A DNA stretch of 64,000 nt from Halobacillus_A sp043497005 (GCF_043497005.1 NZ_JBIEKE010000002.1:186001-250000), one strand, 5' to 3'. Positions 1 to 8,913 are shown, numbered from the stretch's first letter. A program made the numbers and translations. Notes: generated by a model from the sequence alone, not told the origin.

Positions 1-537
1 GTTAGTGGGGCGTTATTACTTCTATTCACTACTGATCATCTTCTCGACGTAGAACATGTATTTCAAGAAGTGGAATGGGTTACACTATTCTTCTTTATGG
101 GACTATTTATGTTAGTGGGAGGGTTACAAACTGTAGGATTGATAGATGAGTTAGCTCGGGCGATGGTGTGGGTCTCTGACGGAGATTTACCGTTTACTTC
201 TATGCTGATGTTATGGAGTTCAGGTATTCTCTCTGGTGTAGTAGACAATATACCATTTGTTGCTGCAATGATCCCAGTTGTTCAAGAGCTTCAAGGTTAT
301 GGAATGATGAATGTTGATCCAATTTGGTGGTCTTTAGCCTTAGGTGCCTGTTTAGGAGGGAACGGCACGCTAATAGGTGCTTCAGCAAATGTAGTAGTAG
401 CAGGGCTTGCGGCGAGCTACAAAGAACCAATCCCATTTCTTAAATTTGCGCTATATGGCATACCCATTCTTATTTTATCGTTATGTATTTGTACGCTTTA
501 TATTTTCTTAAGATATTTAATTCCATTTTTATCATAG
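1..537 (+). CDS. ArsB/NhaD-type ion permease, C-terminal part (cut by window start)
   Basis: The open frame runs from base 1 without a start codon, so the gene begins upstream; 178 residues are visible. The segment is strongly hydrophobic with about five membrane spans. It carries sequence typical of the C-terminal half of the ArsB/NhaD (SLC13-like, citrate-transporter fold) superfamily, for example EWVTLFFFMGLFMLVGG near the visible N-end and VVDNIPFVAA, then GACLGGNGTLIGASANVV. The Asn-rich and Gly-rich motif is the substrate or ion-binding hairpin region in this superfamily. The substrate (arsenite, Na+/H+ exchange or a carboxylate) cannot be decided from this fragment. It is followed after 48 bases by the DUF421 gene on the same strand. 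Family assignment is fairly sure, substrate unknown. Confidence 0.8.
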   Translation, partial: VSGALLLLFTTDHLLDVEHVFQEVEWVTLFFFMGLFMLVGGLQTVGLIDELARAMVWVSDGDLPFTSMLMLWSSGILSGVVDNIPFVAAMIPVVQELQGYGMMNVDPIWWSLALGACLGGNGTLIGASANVVVAGLAASYKEPIPFLKFALYGIPILILSLCICTLYIFLRYLIPFLS

Positions 538-585
538 AAATTGAAGGATAGGTCATCTTAAACATGTAGAGTTTAAGAAGGGCTG

Positions 586-1242
586 ATGACAATTATGGTT
601 TTTGAACTGCTCATTCGAACACTTGTCACATATTTTTTAATTTTAGTTATTTTTAGGCTTATGGGTAAACGCGAAATTGGCGAGCTTAGTGTCATGGATC
701 TAGTTGTGTTTATTATGCTGGCTGAAATTGCTGTTTTTTTAATTGAGAAACCCGATGATTCAATTTGGAGAGCAATCGTTCCGATGGCTGTTCTCCTTAC
801 CATTCAATGGGCAAGTGCTGCTTTATCATTAAGAAGTAAAAAATTCAGGGATTGGTTTGATGGGAAGCCTTCTGTATTAATTAAGCATGGTAAAATAGAT
901 GAACGTGAAATGAGAAGACAGAGATATAACTTTTCTGATTTGCTTCTCCAGTTAAGAGAACAAGAAATTCAACATATAGCGGACGTTGATTTCGCCATTT
1001 TAGAACCCTCGGGTAAATTATCAGTGTTCAAAAATAAAGAGAATGAGACGTCTGACTATGCTGTTGTTCTTATAGAAGACGGCAATGTTCAATATGCTGG
1101 CTTAAAAGAGATACAAAAAAACAAGGACTGGCTAATGAATGAAATTAAGAAAAAGGGATTTCAGTCGGTTGAGGAAATTTCATTATGTACGATTAATTTA
1201 GAAGGTGAAATTTGTATGGACGAAGCAGATGAACAGAAATAA
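586..1242 (+). CDS. yrbG: DUF421 (YetF/YrbG family) membrane protein
   Basis: A 218-residue protein with two to three N-terminal membrane spans (roughly residues 5-25, 40-55 and 60-80) followed by a soluble domain. It shows family hallmarks: FRLMGKREIGELSVMDLVVF near residues 24-43, and RYNFSDLLLQLREQEI with DVDFAILEPSGKLSV in the C-terminal YetF domain. The biochemical function of DUF421 proteins is not established; some relatives are associated with sporulation or germination membranes. In B. subtilis the related gene yrbG lies beside spoVB. Here a transporter-amidohydrolase pair separates the two. The ATG at 586 has GAAGGG close upstream; the ATG at 595 (MVFELL) has a better spaced Shine-Dalgarno sequence and is a real alternative start. 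The symbol rests on synteny and length, so treat it as likely rather than certain. Confidence 0.85.
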   Translation: MTIMVFELLIRTLVTYFLILVIFRLMGKREIGELSVMDLVVFIMLAEIAVFLIEKPDDSIWRAIVPMAVLLTIQWASAALSLRSKKFRDWFDGKPSVLIKHGKIDEREMRRQRYNFSDLLLQLREQEIQHIADVDFAILEPSGKLSVFKNKENETSDYAVVLIEDGNVQYAGLKEIQKNKDWLMNEIKKKGFQSVEEISLCTINLEGEICMDEADEQK

Positions 1243-1274
1243 AGTTGGTTTAAAAAGAAAGTAAAAATATTCTA

Positions 1275-1302
1275 TTGATAATTATCAGAATTCATTTATA
1301 AT
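1275..1302 (+). promoter_or_regulatory. Candidate sigma-A promoter for the YfcC-amidohydrolase pair
   Basis: A -35 box TTGATA (1275-1280) and a perfect -10 box TATAAT (1297-1302) are separated by 16 bases. They lie in the gap after the DUF421 gene. Transcription would start near 1309, at the very base of a hairpin-plus-T-run element. Confidence 0.55.
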
Positions 1303-1307
1303 TTGAA

Positions 1308-1340
1308 AAAATACAACCTCGAAGGATGTATTTTTTTATT
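1308..1340 (+). terminator. Hairpin with T-run, downstream of the YfcC promoter
   Basis: AATACAACC and GGATGTATT form an imperfect stem around a TCGAA loop, followed by seven T. It may terminate read-through from the DUF421 gene. Because it sits just downstream of a promoter-like sequence, it would also form the extreme 5' end of the next transcript. Confidence 0.55.
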
Positions 1341-1369
1341 TAATTATAAACATATAAAGGAGGTTAATA

Positions 1370-2791
1370 ATGAAGGATCAACGTAGAAAAATTGATGGTG
1401 AAGATAAGAGAAAGGGAATTGTTCCACACATTTATGTTATTTTATTTATTATGATAGTACTCGCTTCTTTAGCAACGTACATCGTACCTGCAGGTCAGTT
1501 TGAAAGAGTTGAAAATTCAAGTGGGGCAATGGTAGTTCAACCTGGAACCTTTGCTTATATTGAAGCAGCACCTGTCTACTTTATGGATTTTATGCTGGCA
1601 ATTCCAGAAGGGCTGATTCAATCAGCAGAGATTATTTTTGGAATTATTATGATTGGCGGGATGTTCGCAGTTATTGAGCGGACCGGTGTTATTGATATTG
1701 GTGTTGATAAATTAGCTAGAAGGTTTGCGAATAAAGGGTTATTAATTATTCCTACTCTAATGCTTCCCTTTTGTCTTTTTACAACAATTACCGGTCAGGT
1801 CGAACTTAGCTTAATTTATTTACCTGCAATTATGCCTTTAATTTTAAAACTGGGTTTCGATAAAATAACAGCTACCGGTATTGTACTCGTTTCAACAATC
1901 GCAGGTTTTGCTGTAGCTCTTACTGTTCCTGCTAACTTAGGGACAGCACAACAAATTGCAGAACTCCCTTTTTATTCAGGGTTAAGCTATCGTATGCTGA
2001 TTCTTGCTATTATACTTACCTTAGGAATAATGTACGTCTGGAGATATGCTAAAAAGGTTAAAGAGGATCCTAAGCTGAGCATTGTATATGGTGAAGATGT
2101 TAAAGAAGAATTTCAAACGGCTAATGACCAGCCTTTAACGACAACAAAAAAGCAAAAATATGCCTCCTTAACTCTGATATTATTCTTTGGAGTCCTTGTT
2201 TACGGACTTATTCAATTTGGTTGGTATTTCCGTGAATTGACCGGACTATATGCGCTCATTGGAATCGTCACAGGACTCGTAGGGGGGTTAAAGCCCAGCG
2301 AGATTGCTGAATCATTTAATGAAGGATTTAAAAAGATTTTATTAGGTGCAATGGTTGTAGGTGTTGCTCGAGCGGTCGCAGTAGTGCTGGAAGAAGGCCA
2401 AATCATGGATACGATTATCTATGGGTTTGGTGAAGCCGTTAGTATGATTCCTGACTCGATGACGGCTACTGTTATGCTGGTTGTTCAAGGTTTAATGAAC
2501 TTTCTCATCCCTTCAGGTAGTGGACAAGCAATGGTTTCCATGCCTATTATGACTGGTTTAGCAGACTTATCAGGGGTGACGAGACAAACAGCAGTATTAG
2601 CATTCCTGCTAGGGGACGGTTTTTCAAACATCTTTTATCCTACGTCCGGCTATTTTATGGCGACTTTAGCAATTGCCGGTGTGAGGTGGGAAAAATGGGT
2701 GAAGTTTATTTTTCCGCTGTTAATTGTTTGGTATGGGTTAGCTGTAATATTTCTTATTATTGCTCAATTGATTGATTATGGTCCAATGTAG
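1370..2791 (+). CDS. YfcC/DcuC-type transporter
   Basis: A 473-residue integral membrane protein with about 11-12 spans. The opening motif TYIVPAGQFERV (about residues 42-53) and the internal FLIPSGSGQAMVSMPIM (about residues 383-399) are typical of the YfcC/AbgT/DcuC superfamily (C4-dicarboxylate anaerobic carrier fold). Members carry organic acids, peptides or p-aminobenzoyl-glutamate-like compounds; the substrate here is unknown. A strong AAAGGAGG lies five bases before the ATG. The M20 amidohydrolase follows after 18 bases and is probably co-transcribed. This suggests that the transported compound is an N-carbamoyl amino acid, a ureide or a similar amide which the enzyme then hydrolyses; that link is inference. 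Neither gene belongs to the conserved B. subtilis neighbourhood. Confidence 0.85.
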   Translation: MKDQRRKIDGEDKRKGIVPHIYVILFIMIVLASLATYIVPAGQFERVENSSGAMVVQPGTFAYIEAAPVYFMDFMLAIPEGLIQSAEIIFGIIMIGGMFAVIERTGVIDIGVDKLARRFANKGLLIIPTLMLPFCLFTTITGQVELSLIYLPAIMPLILKLGFDKITATGIVLVSTIAGFAVALTVPANLGTAQQIAELPFYSGLSYRMLILAIILTLGIMYVWRYAKKVKEDPKLSIVYGEDVKEEFQTANDQPLTTTKKQKYASLTLILFFGVLVYGLIQFGWYFRELTGLYALIGIVTGLVGGLKPSEIAESFNEGFKKILLGAMVVGVARAVAVVLEEGQIMDTIIYGFGEAVSMIPDSMTATVMLVVQGLMNFLIPSGSGQAMVSMPIMTGLADLSGVTRQTAVLAFLLGDGFSNIFYPTSGYFMATLAIAGVRWEKWVKFIFPLLIVWYGLAVIFLIIAQLIDYGPM

Positions 2792-2809
2792 ATAGATCGG
2801 AGTGATACA

Positions 2810-4087
2810 ATGGCGGATTTAAAAGAAAGACTTTTATCTTCTTATGATTTTTCATGTGATAATAATGGTATAAGTGGTGAACGTGTAGCAGACAGGATTT
2901 ACCAATTGTCTGTTGTGGGGATGACCGAAAAAAGGGGTTCCAATCGTCCTGGATACTCAAAGGAAGAACAGAAGGCGAAAGAGCTCGTGAAGGGCTGGAT
3001 GAAAGAATCAGGCTTAATAGTAAAGGAGGATGAAGCAGGTAATGTCTTCGGTAGGTTAGGTAAACAAAATGGACCAGCCGTCTTAACAGGTTCTCACGTT
3101 GATACCGTACCTGAAGGGGGGCACTTTGACGGAACTTTAGGCGTTGTAGCGGCATTAGAAGTTGCTTCAAGCTGGAATGAGCAAAGCTATCAGCCTCCGT
3201 TTCCTTTTGAAGTGGTGGTATTTTCAGATGAAGAGGGCTCACGTTTTGGCAGAGGGTTTACAGGAAGCGAAGCTGTAGTCGGAGAACTAAGTAAAGATCA
3301 TTTAGCTCAATTAAAAGACCATGAAGGGAAAAGTTTTGAAGAGGTTATGCAGCAAGTAGACTTATCACTACAAACAATCGGTAATGCCAAACGTGAGGAC
3401 ATTTATGCCTTTTTAGAAGTTCATATAGAGCAGGGAAAACAGCTTGAAAGAGCGGCTCAGCCTGTAGGAGTTGTGACGGGCATTGCGGGCCCCTCATGGA
3501 TTGAACTTCGTTTTATCGGTGAAGCAGCTCACGCGGGAAACACTCCTATGAATGATCGAAGGGATGCCTTAGTAGCTGCGGGTGCTTTTATCCATGAACT
3601 CCCTGACATGACTAGGGGTACAGCCGTTGCAACAGTAGGAAAATTAGATGTTTTCCCAAATGGAGTTAATGTTATTCCTGGAGAAGTTAAATTATTTGTA
3701 GATGTTCGTGATATTGATGAAGAAAATCGGGATCAGTTAGTCGACAGTATTATTAAAAAGGCTCACCAATTTACTGATGAGCAGAATGTATTATTAAAAC
3801 ATAACGTAAAAACAAAGGTAAAACCAGTCCCTGTTGATCCAAAGCTGAAGCAGATACTAGTAAATTCTGTGGAAGAAATGAATTTAGAGGCTTTAGAGCT
3901 GCCTAGTGGAGCAGCTCATGATGCTATGATTATAGGTCGCCACTTCCCTATTGCTATGCTGTTTGCACGGAGTGAGAATGGAGTAAGCCACAATCCTGAA
4001 GAATGGACAAGTTTAACTGATTGTGTAACAGCGGTCCATGTTTTAAAAAGAAGTTTAGAACAGTTTCCTTATGACCCGGAACAATAG
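2810..4087 (+). CDS. M20 family amidase: N-carbamoyl-L-amino acid hydrolase / allantoate amidohydrolase type
   Basis: A cytosolic zinc-dependent amidohydrolase of 425 residues, the normal length for the hydantoinase/carbamoylase family. Metal ligands of the M20 fold are visible: TGSHVDTVPEGGHFDG (His and the bridging Asp, about residues 94-109), the Glu pair in SDEEGSRFG, EVHIEQG (His) and the terminal SHNPEEW (His). The dimerisation-domain sequence EAAHAGNTPMNDRRDA, which contributes substrate-binding residues in carbamoylases and allantoate amidohydrolases, is present. Likely reactions are hydrolysis of N-carbamoyl-amino acids, beta-ureido acids or allantoate with release of ammonia and CO2. 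No other purine-ureide gene is nearby, so allantoin catabolism is not supported by context. It is coupled to the upstream transporter and ends at a strong terminator. Confidence 0.88.
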   Translation: MADLKERLLSSYDFSCDNNGISGERVADRIYQLSVVGMTEKRGSNRPGYSKEEQKAKELVKGWMKESGLIVKEDEAGNVFGRLGKQNGPAVLTGSHVDTVPEGGHFDGTLGVVAALEVASSWNEQSYQPPFPFEVVVFSDEEGSRFGRGFTGSEAVVGELSKDHLAQLKDHEGKSFEEVMQQVDLSLQTIGNAKREDIYAFLEVHIEQGKQLERAAQPVGVVTGIAGPSWIELRFIGEAAHAGNTPMNDRRDALVAAGAFIHELPDMTRGTAVATVGKLDVFPNGVNVIPGEVKLFVDVRDIDEENRDQLVDSIIKKAHQFTDEQNVLLKHNVKTKVKPVPVDPKLKQILVNSVEEMNLEALELPSGAAHDAMIIGRHFPIAMLFARSENGVSHNPEEWTSLTDCVTAVHVLKRSLEQFPYDPEQ

Positions 4088-4115
4088 CCAGAAAAAATTC
4101 TGGCTATTGTTTTTT
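4083..4115 (+). terminator. Rho-independent terminator after the amidohydrolase gene
   Basis: AATAGCCAGAA and TTCTGGCTATT form a perfect 11-bp stem with a four-A loop, followed by GTTTTTTC. It overlaps the 3' end of spoVB, which converges from the other strand. Confidence 0.9.
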
Positions 4116-5657
4116 CAATTTGTGCCACGGGATTAAATTCCACTCATCTTTAGTTAATAATTTTAACTTGAATAAAAGGAACAAATAAATGAAAGTGAGT
4201 ATAACTCCAATACATAACAACTCCGATAATGGACTGGAAGGAAAGAATTCTTGACCATGCAAAAAGAAACCAATACCTCCAGTTGTAATTAATATCAAAC
4301 TAAAACGTCCTACCATCTTAAAAGGAAAAACAAAGCTCGTCGCTCGAATAAGAGCAGATAAATGGAGAAGGGTCACAATTACTGCACCTACAACCATAGC
4401 GATAGCCACTCCATTTATTCCAAACTCTGGGCGTGTACTTAAAGCAACTAGTACTATAAATTTAATGGCTGCTCCGATTAAAGTATTCCACATGGCGGCT
4501 TTGGCCAGGTCCAGAGCTTGTAAGCTTGCCTGAAGAGGAGTTTGAATGTAATGCATCAAGAAGAAAGGTGCCATAAATTGCAGTAAAAACCCTCCTTGGT
4601 TCGTACCATAAACAATCGATAATGTAGCAACTGGGAATAGGAAGTAAATGACAGTGATTAAGCCGCCGGAAGCAAGAGAAAGCCTTATGGCTTGTAAAAT
4701 ACGATAATTAATTGTAACGTATTGTTGTTTAGCTGCTGATTCACTAATTGAAGGAACGAGTGAAACACCAAGGGCATGGGTAAGAAATGTAGGCAGAAAC
4801 AATAAAGGTAAAATATATCCTGTAAGTCCACCATATTGTTTTGTTGTTTCAATTGCAGTAAATCCAGCAATTGCTAAACTTTGTGCGACAAGAATGGGTT
4901 CAAAGAAATAAGTAAGAGATCCTATTAAACGACTGCCAGAAGTAGGAAGAGCAATCGTCATTAATTGTTGAAGCGTACTTTTACCTTCTTGAATATGTTT
5001 CTTCCATGCCTTTCTCCACTTAAATGTTTTATGGATAGCAAATTGTCTCGTCATATATAAAAGGGAAACTAATTCACCTATGATAACAGCGATCATAGCC
5101 CCAGCTGCTGCGTACTGAACACCGTATGGATAGAATAATTTTGTTAAGAATGCCACAGTAGTAATACGGACGATTTGCTCAATGACTTGAGATATGGCTT
5201 GCGGTTTCATGTTTTGACGGCCTTGAAAATATCCTCTTAATACAGCAGAAACCGCTGTGATTGGTATAATAGGAGTGACGGCTAGCAAGGGAGCCAGCGC
5301 GCGAACGTCAGTTAAGAAATATTTGGCTACAACTGGTGCAAATATAAATAATCCTGCAGTAAATAAGACACTTAAGCTCCCGGTAATGGTAAGAGATACA
5401 ATCAATATTCGCTTGATTTGTAATTCGTCACCTTTTGCTTCTGCTTCAGACACCCGTTTGGAAATCGCTACAGGCAGCCCAAACTGCGTAATTGTTGTTA
5501 CTAATATTAGAGTGGGGAGAGCCATCATGTAAAGTCCCATTCCTTCTTCTCCCATAATTCTAGCAACTACGATTCGGTTAATAAAACCTAACAGCCGGGT
5601 GATGAGTCCAGCAGCTACTAAAATTAAGGCACCGTGTAAAAAGGTTTGTTTTGTCAT
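4104..5657 (-). CDS. spoVB: Stage V sporulation protein B (MATE/MVF-type lipid II flippase family)
   Basis: A 517-residue polytopic membrane protein with about 14 spans, of the polysaccharide-biosynthesis/MVF flippase family. The start MTKQTFLHGALILVAAGLIT matches the family N-terminus. GAGAAGGCGG lies nine bases before this ATG, while the longer open frame upstream to 5849 lacks a ribosome binding site. SpoVB is needed for spore cortex synthesis and is thought to move lipid-linked peptidoglycan precursor across the outer forespore membrane. The order spoVB-comN-secDF is conserved with B. subtilis, with spoVB divergent from comN. A CATATACT sequence with GTCATGCC 15 bases upstream (complement of about 5705-5735) could be a weak sigma-E-type promoter. 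Confidence 0.93.
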   Translation of the reverse strand: MTKQTFLHGALILVAAGLITRLLGFINRIVVARIMGEEGMGLYMMALPTLILVTTITQFGLPVAISKRVSEAEAKGDELQIKRILIVSLTITGSLSVLFTAGLFIFAPVVAKYFLTDVRALAPLLAVTPIIPITAVSAVLRGYFQGRQNMKPQAISQVIEQIVRITTVAFLTKLFYPYGVQYAAAGAMIAVIIGELVSLLYMTRQFAIHKTFKWRKAWKKHIQEGKSTLQQLMTIALPTSGSRLIGSLTYFFEPILVAQSLAIAGFTAIETTKQYGGLTGYILPLLFLPTFLTHALGVSLVPSISESAAKQQYVTINYRILQAIRLSLASGGLITVIYFLFPVATLSIVYGTNQGGFLLQFMAPFFLMHYIQTPLQASLQALDLAKAAMWNTLIGAAIKFIVLVALSTRPEFGINGVAIAMVVGAVIVTLLHLSALIRATSFVFPFKMVGRFSLILITTGGIGFFLHGQEFFPSSPLSELLCIGVILTFIYLFLLFKLKLLTKDEWNLIPWHKLKKQ

Positions 5658-5690
5658 CGTAGGAATCCGCCTTCTCAAAGGAATAAAATT

Positions 5691-5710
5691 CATATACAAT
5701 GAAGTATATG
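5691..5710. repeat. Short palindrome in the spoVB-comN divergent gap
   Basis: CATATAC and GTATATG form a perfect 7-bp inverted repeat around AATGAA. It lies 34 bases upstream of the spoVB start codon and could be an operator or a chance AT-rich palindrome. No known binding consensus is recognised. Confidence 0.4.
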
Positions 5711-5782
5711 CAATGAGATGGACAAGGCATGACAAGGATTTAGCGATCCTATTCCACAACTTTTTAAAAGGAGTGCCAGGAC

Positions 5783-6082
5783 ATGGAAGAATTGAAACCC
5801 GCGAGCCAATGGAAAGAAACCATTTGGCCGGTGCTTGTAAGTAAGGCAAACGAGTTTAGACTTATAGGCTATAAAAAGGCTAGTGTAGAAGATGTGTGGC
5901 AATGTATGCAGAAGAAAATTTGGAAAAACAACCCACAAAAAAGGCTTTATGAAGTGGTTCAAGATATTTTTCACCTTAGTAACAATCAGTATGTAAGTTT
6001 TATTACAGTGGAGGCTTATCAAAATGATGATCTTATGGCATCAATAGAAGCTATACGGCATGGGTCTTCAGAAACTGAATAG
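5783..6082 (+). CDS. comN: ComN family post-transcriptional regulator
   Basis: A 99-residue soluble protein of the ComN/YrzD family. Characteristic sequence includes LVSKANEFRLIGYKKASVED (about residues 19-38) and QDIFHLSNNQYVSF (about 65-78). In B. subtilis ComN raises comE mRNA levels and localises to the pole and septum through DivIVA. Its position between spoVB and secDF is the same here. That function is relevant because this window also carries the comE locus about 46 kb away. AAAGGAG lies ten bases before the ATG. Confidence 0.88.
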   Translation: MEELKPASQWKETIWPVLVSKANEFRLIGYKKASVEDVWQCMQKKIWKNNPQKRLYEVVQDIFHLSNNQYVSFITVEAYQNDDLMASIEAIRHGSSETE

Positions 6083-6197
6083 TAACTTTAGAATTGTTAA
6101 ATATAAAAAAAGTAGTAAAATTGTATAGGGAAACAAAGATTTGGATGATAATTTACATAAGAAAGTTCGTTGAAAGTAGAAGGAGGCAAAGAATGAT

Positions 6198-8471
6198 ATG
6201 GTGAAAAGAGGGCGGATTGTTGCCTTTTTTCTAGCCGTTATTTTAGTAGCAGCTACGATTGGTACAACGGTCACAGGAGTCACAAAAGATATAAACCTTG
6301 GCTTAGATCTTCAAGGTGGTTTTGAAATTTTATATGATGTGGAAACGATTGATGAAAATCAAGAAGTAAGTCAGCAAGTATTGGAATCAACTGTTCAATC
6401 ATTATATGAGCGCGTCGATGTTTTAGGTATTAGTGAAACCAATATCTCCATAGAAAGTGGAGATCGAATTCGAGTTCAACTAGCAGGCGTTCAAGATCAG
6501 CAAGAAGCTCGGGAGCTTCTTTCAACCACTGCTCAGTTGTCATTTCGGGATGTAGAGGGTAATGAATACATGGATGGCAGCGATATTAGGGAAGGCAGTG
6601 CTCAGCAGTCATACGACCAAAATAATGCTCCCATTGTTACTTTAGAGGTGAAGAGTGCGTCAGAATTCTATGATGTAACTCAGGAAATTGCTAATAAGGA
6701 ACCTGTCGAAGGTGCTACATATCCTCCGAATTTACTTGTTATTTGGTTAGATTATGATGAAGATATTGCATTTGAAGAAGAGTATGGATCTGAGGATCCG
6801 GCGTATGTTTCCGCTCCTCAAGTAAGTCAAGGTATCAGGAGCAACACGGTCCAGATTGAAGGGGATTTCACGCAAGAATCGGCTCAACAATTAGCAGATA
6901 TTTTAAATGCAGGTTCTCTTCCTGTGGAGCTTGAAGAGACATATTCAACCTCCGTAGGAGCGCAATTTGGAGAACAAGCGATGCAGAAGACGATTTATGC
7001 AGGCTTTATTGGAGTCGCCTTAATTTTCCTTTATATGCTTTTTTATTATCGTTTCCCGGGTATTATTTCCGTTATTACTTTATCGGCCTATATTTATCTC
7101 ATTTTAGTCGTATTTGAACTTCTCAACGGTGTGCTCACTCTGCCAGGAATCGCAGCACTAATTCTTGGAGTGGGTATGGCGGTTGATGCGAATATTATTA
7201 CGTATGAGCGGATAAAAGAAGAATTAAAGTCTGGTAAATCGATTATGGCTGCCTTTAAGTCAGGGAATAAACGCTCCTTAGCGACGATTTTAGATGCAAA
7301 CATTACAACGCTTATTGCAGCTACTGTGCTCTTTATTTTCGGAACTAGTTCCGTTAAAGGGTTTGCCACGATGTTAATTGTTAGCATATTAGTAAGCTTT
7401 GTTACTGCTGTGTACGGCACAAGGCTGCTGCTTGGTCTCTGGGTTAAAAGCCGCTTTCTTACAAAGCGTCCAGGTTGGTTTGGGGTGAAGAAAGATCAAA
7501 TCCACTCTCTGGATGAAGGAGAAGAAGTGGAGCCTAAATTTATGAACCGGAAATTGGACTTAATTAAGTATCGGAAGAGGTTCTTTGCTCTGTCGTTAGC
7601 ATTATTAGCAGCAGGGGCTATCGCTTTAGGAATTTTCAAGTTGAATTTAGGTATAGATTTCACTAGTGGCTCTCGTGTAGAAATACTGGCTGAAGAAAGT
7701 ATATCTACAGAAGAAATAGAAGAAGCATTTGAAAACGAGTTAAACGTATCACCAAAACAAGTAGTACTTTCTGGGGAAAATAATGATATTGCCGTTACTC
7801 GTTTTGATTCAGAACTCTCACAAGATAAAATAGCTGAAATTCAAAATTATTTTTCTGAGGAATACGGCAGCAGTCCAAATGTTAGTACTGTTTCACCTAT
7901 TGTAGGACAAGAACTTGCTAAAAATGCAGCGTTAGCTGTTTTGTATGCTTCGATAGGAATAATTATTTATGTAACCTTCAGGTTTGAACTCTTTTTTGCA
8001 ATTACTGCAATTCTTGCTTTACTGCATGATGCGTTCTTTATTATAGCGCTTTTCAGTATTACAAGGCTCGAATTTGATATTACGATAATTGCGGCAATTT
8101 TAACTATTGTGGGTTATTCTGTTAATGATACGATCGTAACATTTGATCGAATCCGCGAGAACTTAAAATTCAAGAAAAAAGTTAAATCTTTCAAGGAATT
8201 AGCTAAAGTGGTAAATGACAGTTTACTCCAGACGATGGCTAGAAGTTTAAACACAGTGTTAACAGTAGTATTTGCTGCTGCTATGCTGTTTATATTTGGA
8301 GCTTCTTCTATCACAAACTTTGCATTTGCCTTAGTAGTCGGTCTTACTGCGGGAACATACTCTTCGCTCTTTATTGCGGCTCAATTATGGCTGGTTTGGA
8401 GAGGGAAGAATATTAAGAATAAACCGATTGAATATATTAAGAAGAAAAATACTGGAGGACCTCAAGTTTAA
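6198..8471 (+). CDS. secDF: Protein translocase SecDF (fused SecD-SecF)
   Basis: A 757-residue fused SecD-SecF, as in other Bacilli. The SecD half has the first membrane span, the periplasm-facing domain starting with GLDLQGGFEILYDV (about residues 34-47), and the TM4 motif GMAVDANIITYERI near residue 329. The SecF half starts after an intracellular linker near residue 455, with GIDFTSGSRVE and the matching TM10 motif VNDTIVTFDRI near residue 645. The acidic residues in these motifs belong to the proton-driven pulling mechanism, and twelve spans are expected. An upstream ATG at 6194 runs into a stop after three codons, so 6198, just behind AGGAGG, is the start. It supports protein export under the proton motive force. 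Confidence 0.96.
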   Translation: MVKRGRIVAFFLAVILVAATIGTTVTGVTKDINLGLDLQGGFEILYDVETIDENQEVSQQVLESTVQSLYERVDVLGISETNISIESGDRIRVQLAGVQDQQEARELLSTTAQLSFRDVEGNEYMDGSDIREGSAQQSYDQNNAPIVTLEVKSASEFYDVTQEIANKEPVEGATYPPNLLVIWLDYDEDIAFEEEYGSEDPAYVSAPQVSQGIRSNTVQIEGDFTQESAQQLADILNAGSLPVELEETYSTSVGAQFGEQAMQKTIYAGFIGVALIFLYMLFYYRFPGIISVITLSAYIYLILVVFELLNGVLTLPGIAALILGVGMAVDANIITYERIKEELKSGKSIMAAFKSGNKRSLATILDANITTLIAATVLFIFGTSSVKGFATMLIVSILVSFVTAVYGTRLLLGLWVKSRFLTKRPGWFGVKKDQIHSLDEGEEVEPKFMNRKLDLIKYRKRFFALSLALLAAGAIALGIFKLNLGIDFTSGSRVEILAEESISTEEIEEAFENELNVSPKQVVLSGENNDIAVTRFDSELSQDKIAEIQNYFSEEYGSSPNVSTVSPIVGQELAKNAALAVLYASIGIIIYVTFRFELFFAITAILALLHDAFFIIALFSITRLEFDITIIAAILTIVGYSVNDTIVTFDRIRENLKFKKKVKSFKELAKVVNDSLLQTMARSLNTVLTVVFAAAMLFIFGASSITNFAFALVVGLTAGTYSSLFIAAQLWLVWRGKNIKNKPIEYIKKKNTGGPQV

Positions 8472-8476
8472 TTTGG

Positions 8477-8507
8477 AAGACCGTCTGTTAAAGGCGGTCT
8501 TTTTATG
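8477..8507 (+). terminator. Terminator after secDF
   Basis: AAGACCGTC and GGCGGTCTT pair with one G-T, followed by T5. It lies directly after the secDF stop and before the lapA-like gene. Confidence 0.85.
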
Positions 8508-8574
8508 TTTGATTACCTTTTTTCAAAAAAGGGTATACCTTTATGTGAAGACCATAGTGAAGGAGGACTTGTCA

Positions 8575-8907
8575 TTGAAAGGTCAAACGTACTTTATCTT
8601 TGCACTTATAATTGCAATTTTGATCTCTGTTTTTGCTGTTATTAATGTAGGATCCGTTCAAGTGAATTACCTTTTTGGTACAGGAGAAGCACCTTTAATA
8701 CTAGTAATTTTAGGTTCTGTACTAATGGGTGGACTCATAACAGCATCTGTGGGTGCCGTGAGGTTTTATCGGTTAAAAAGAGAAAATAAAAATTTGCGTA
8801 GTCAAAATACTTCCTCTTCTGAGAAGGCGAAGACACCAAAACGAAGTGATGTAAAAAAACAAAAAATAACCTCCTTAGATGAAGGTAAGGGATCTCGCAG
8901 TAAATAA
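8575..8907 (+). CDS. yrvD: LapA-domain (DUF1049) small membrane protein, YrvD-like
   Basis: A 110-residue protein with two membrane spans (about residues 6-24 and 39-62) separated by the SVQVNYLFGTGEAP segment typical of LapA/YciM-partner domains. It has a basic, Lys- and Ser-rich cytoplasmic tail. The start is a TTG at 8575, eight bases after AGGAGG; the TTG at 8569 would be too close. The longer open frame that reaches back into secDF has no ribosome binding site. The function in Firmicutes is unknown; in B. subtilis a relative (yrvD) occupies the same place before recJ. Confidence 0.82.
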   Translation: MKGQTYFIFALIIAILISVFAVINVGSVQVNYLFGTGEAPLILVILGSVLMGGLITASVGAVRFYRLKRENKNLRSQNTSSSEKAKTPKRSDVKKQKITSLDEGKGSRSK

Positions 8908-8913
8908 TCGTGT

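Noticed and set aside
5658..5849. 64-residue N-terminal extension of spoVB
   Set aside because: No ribosome binding site; the family start and a good GAGAAGGCGG support the ATG at 5657, and the extension overlaps comN.
8374..8574. Upstream extension of the LapA-like gene
   Set aside because: It overlaps secDF and its terminator; AGGAGG with TTG 8575 gives the normal two-span protein.
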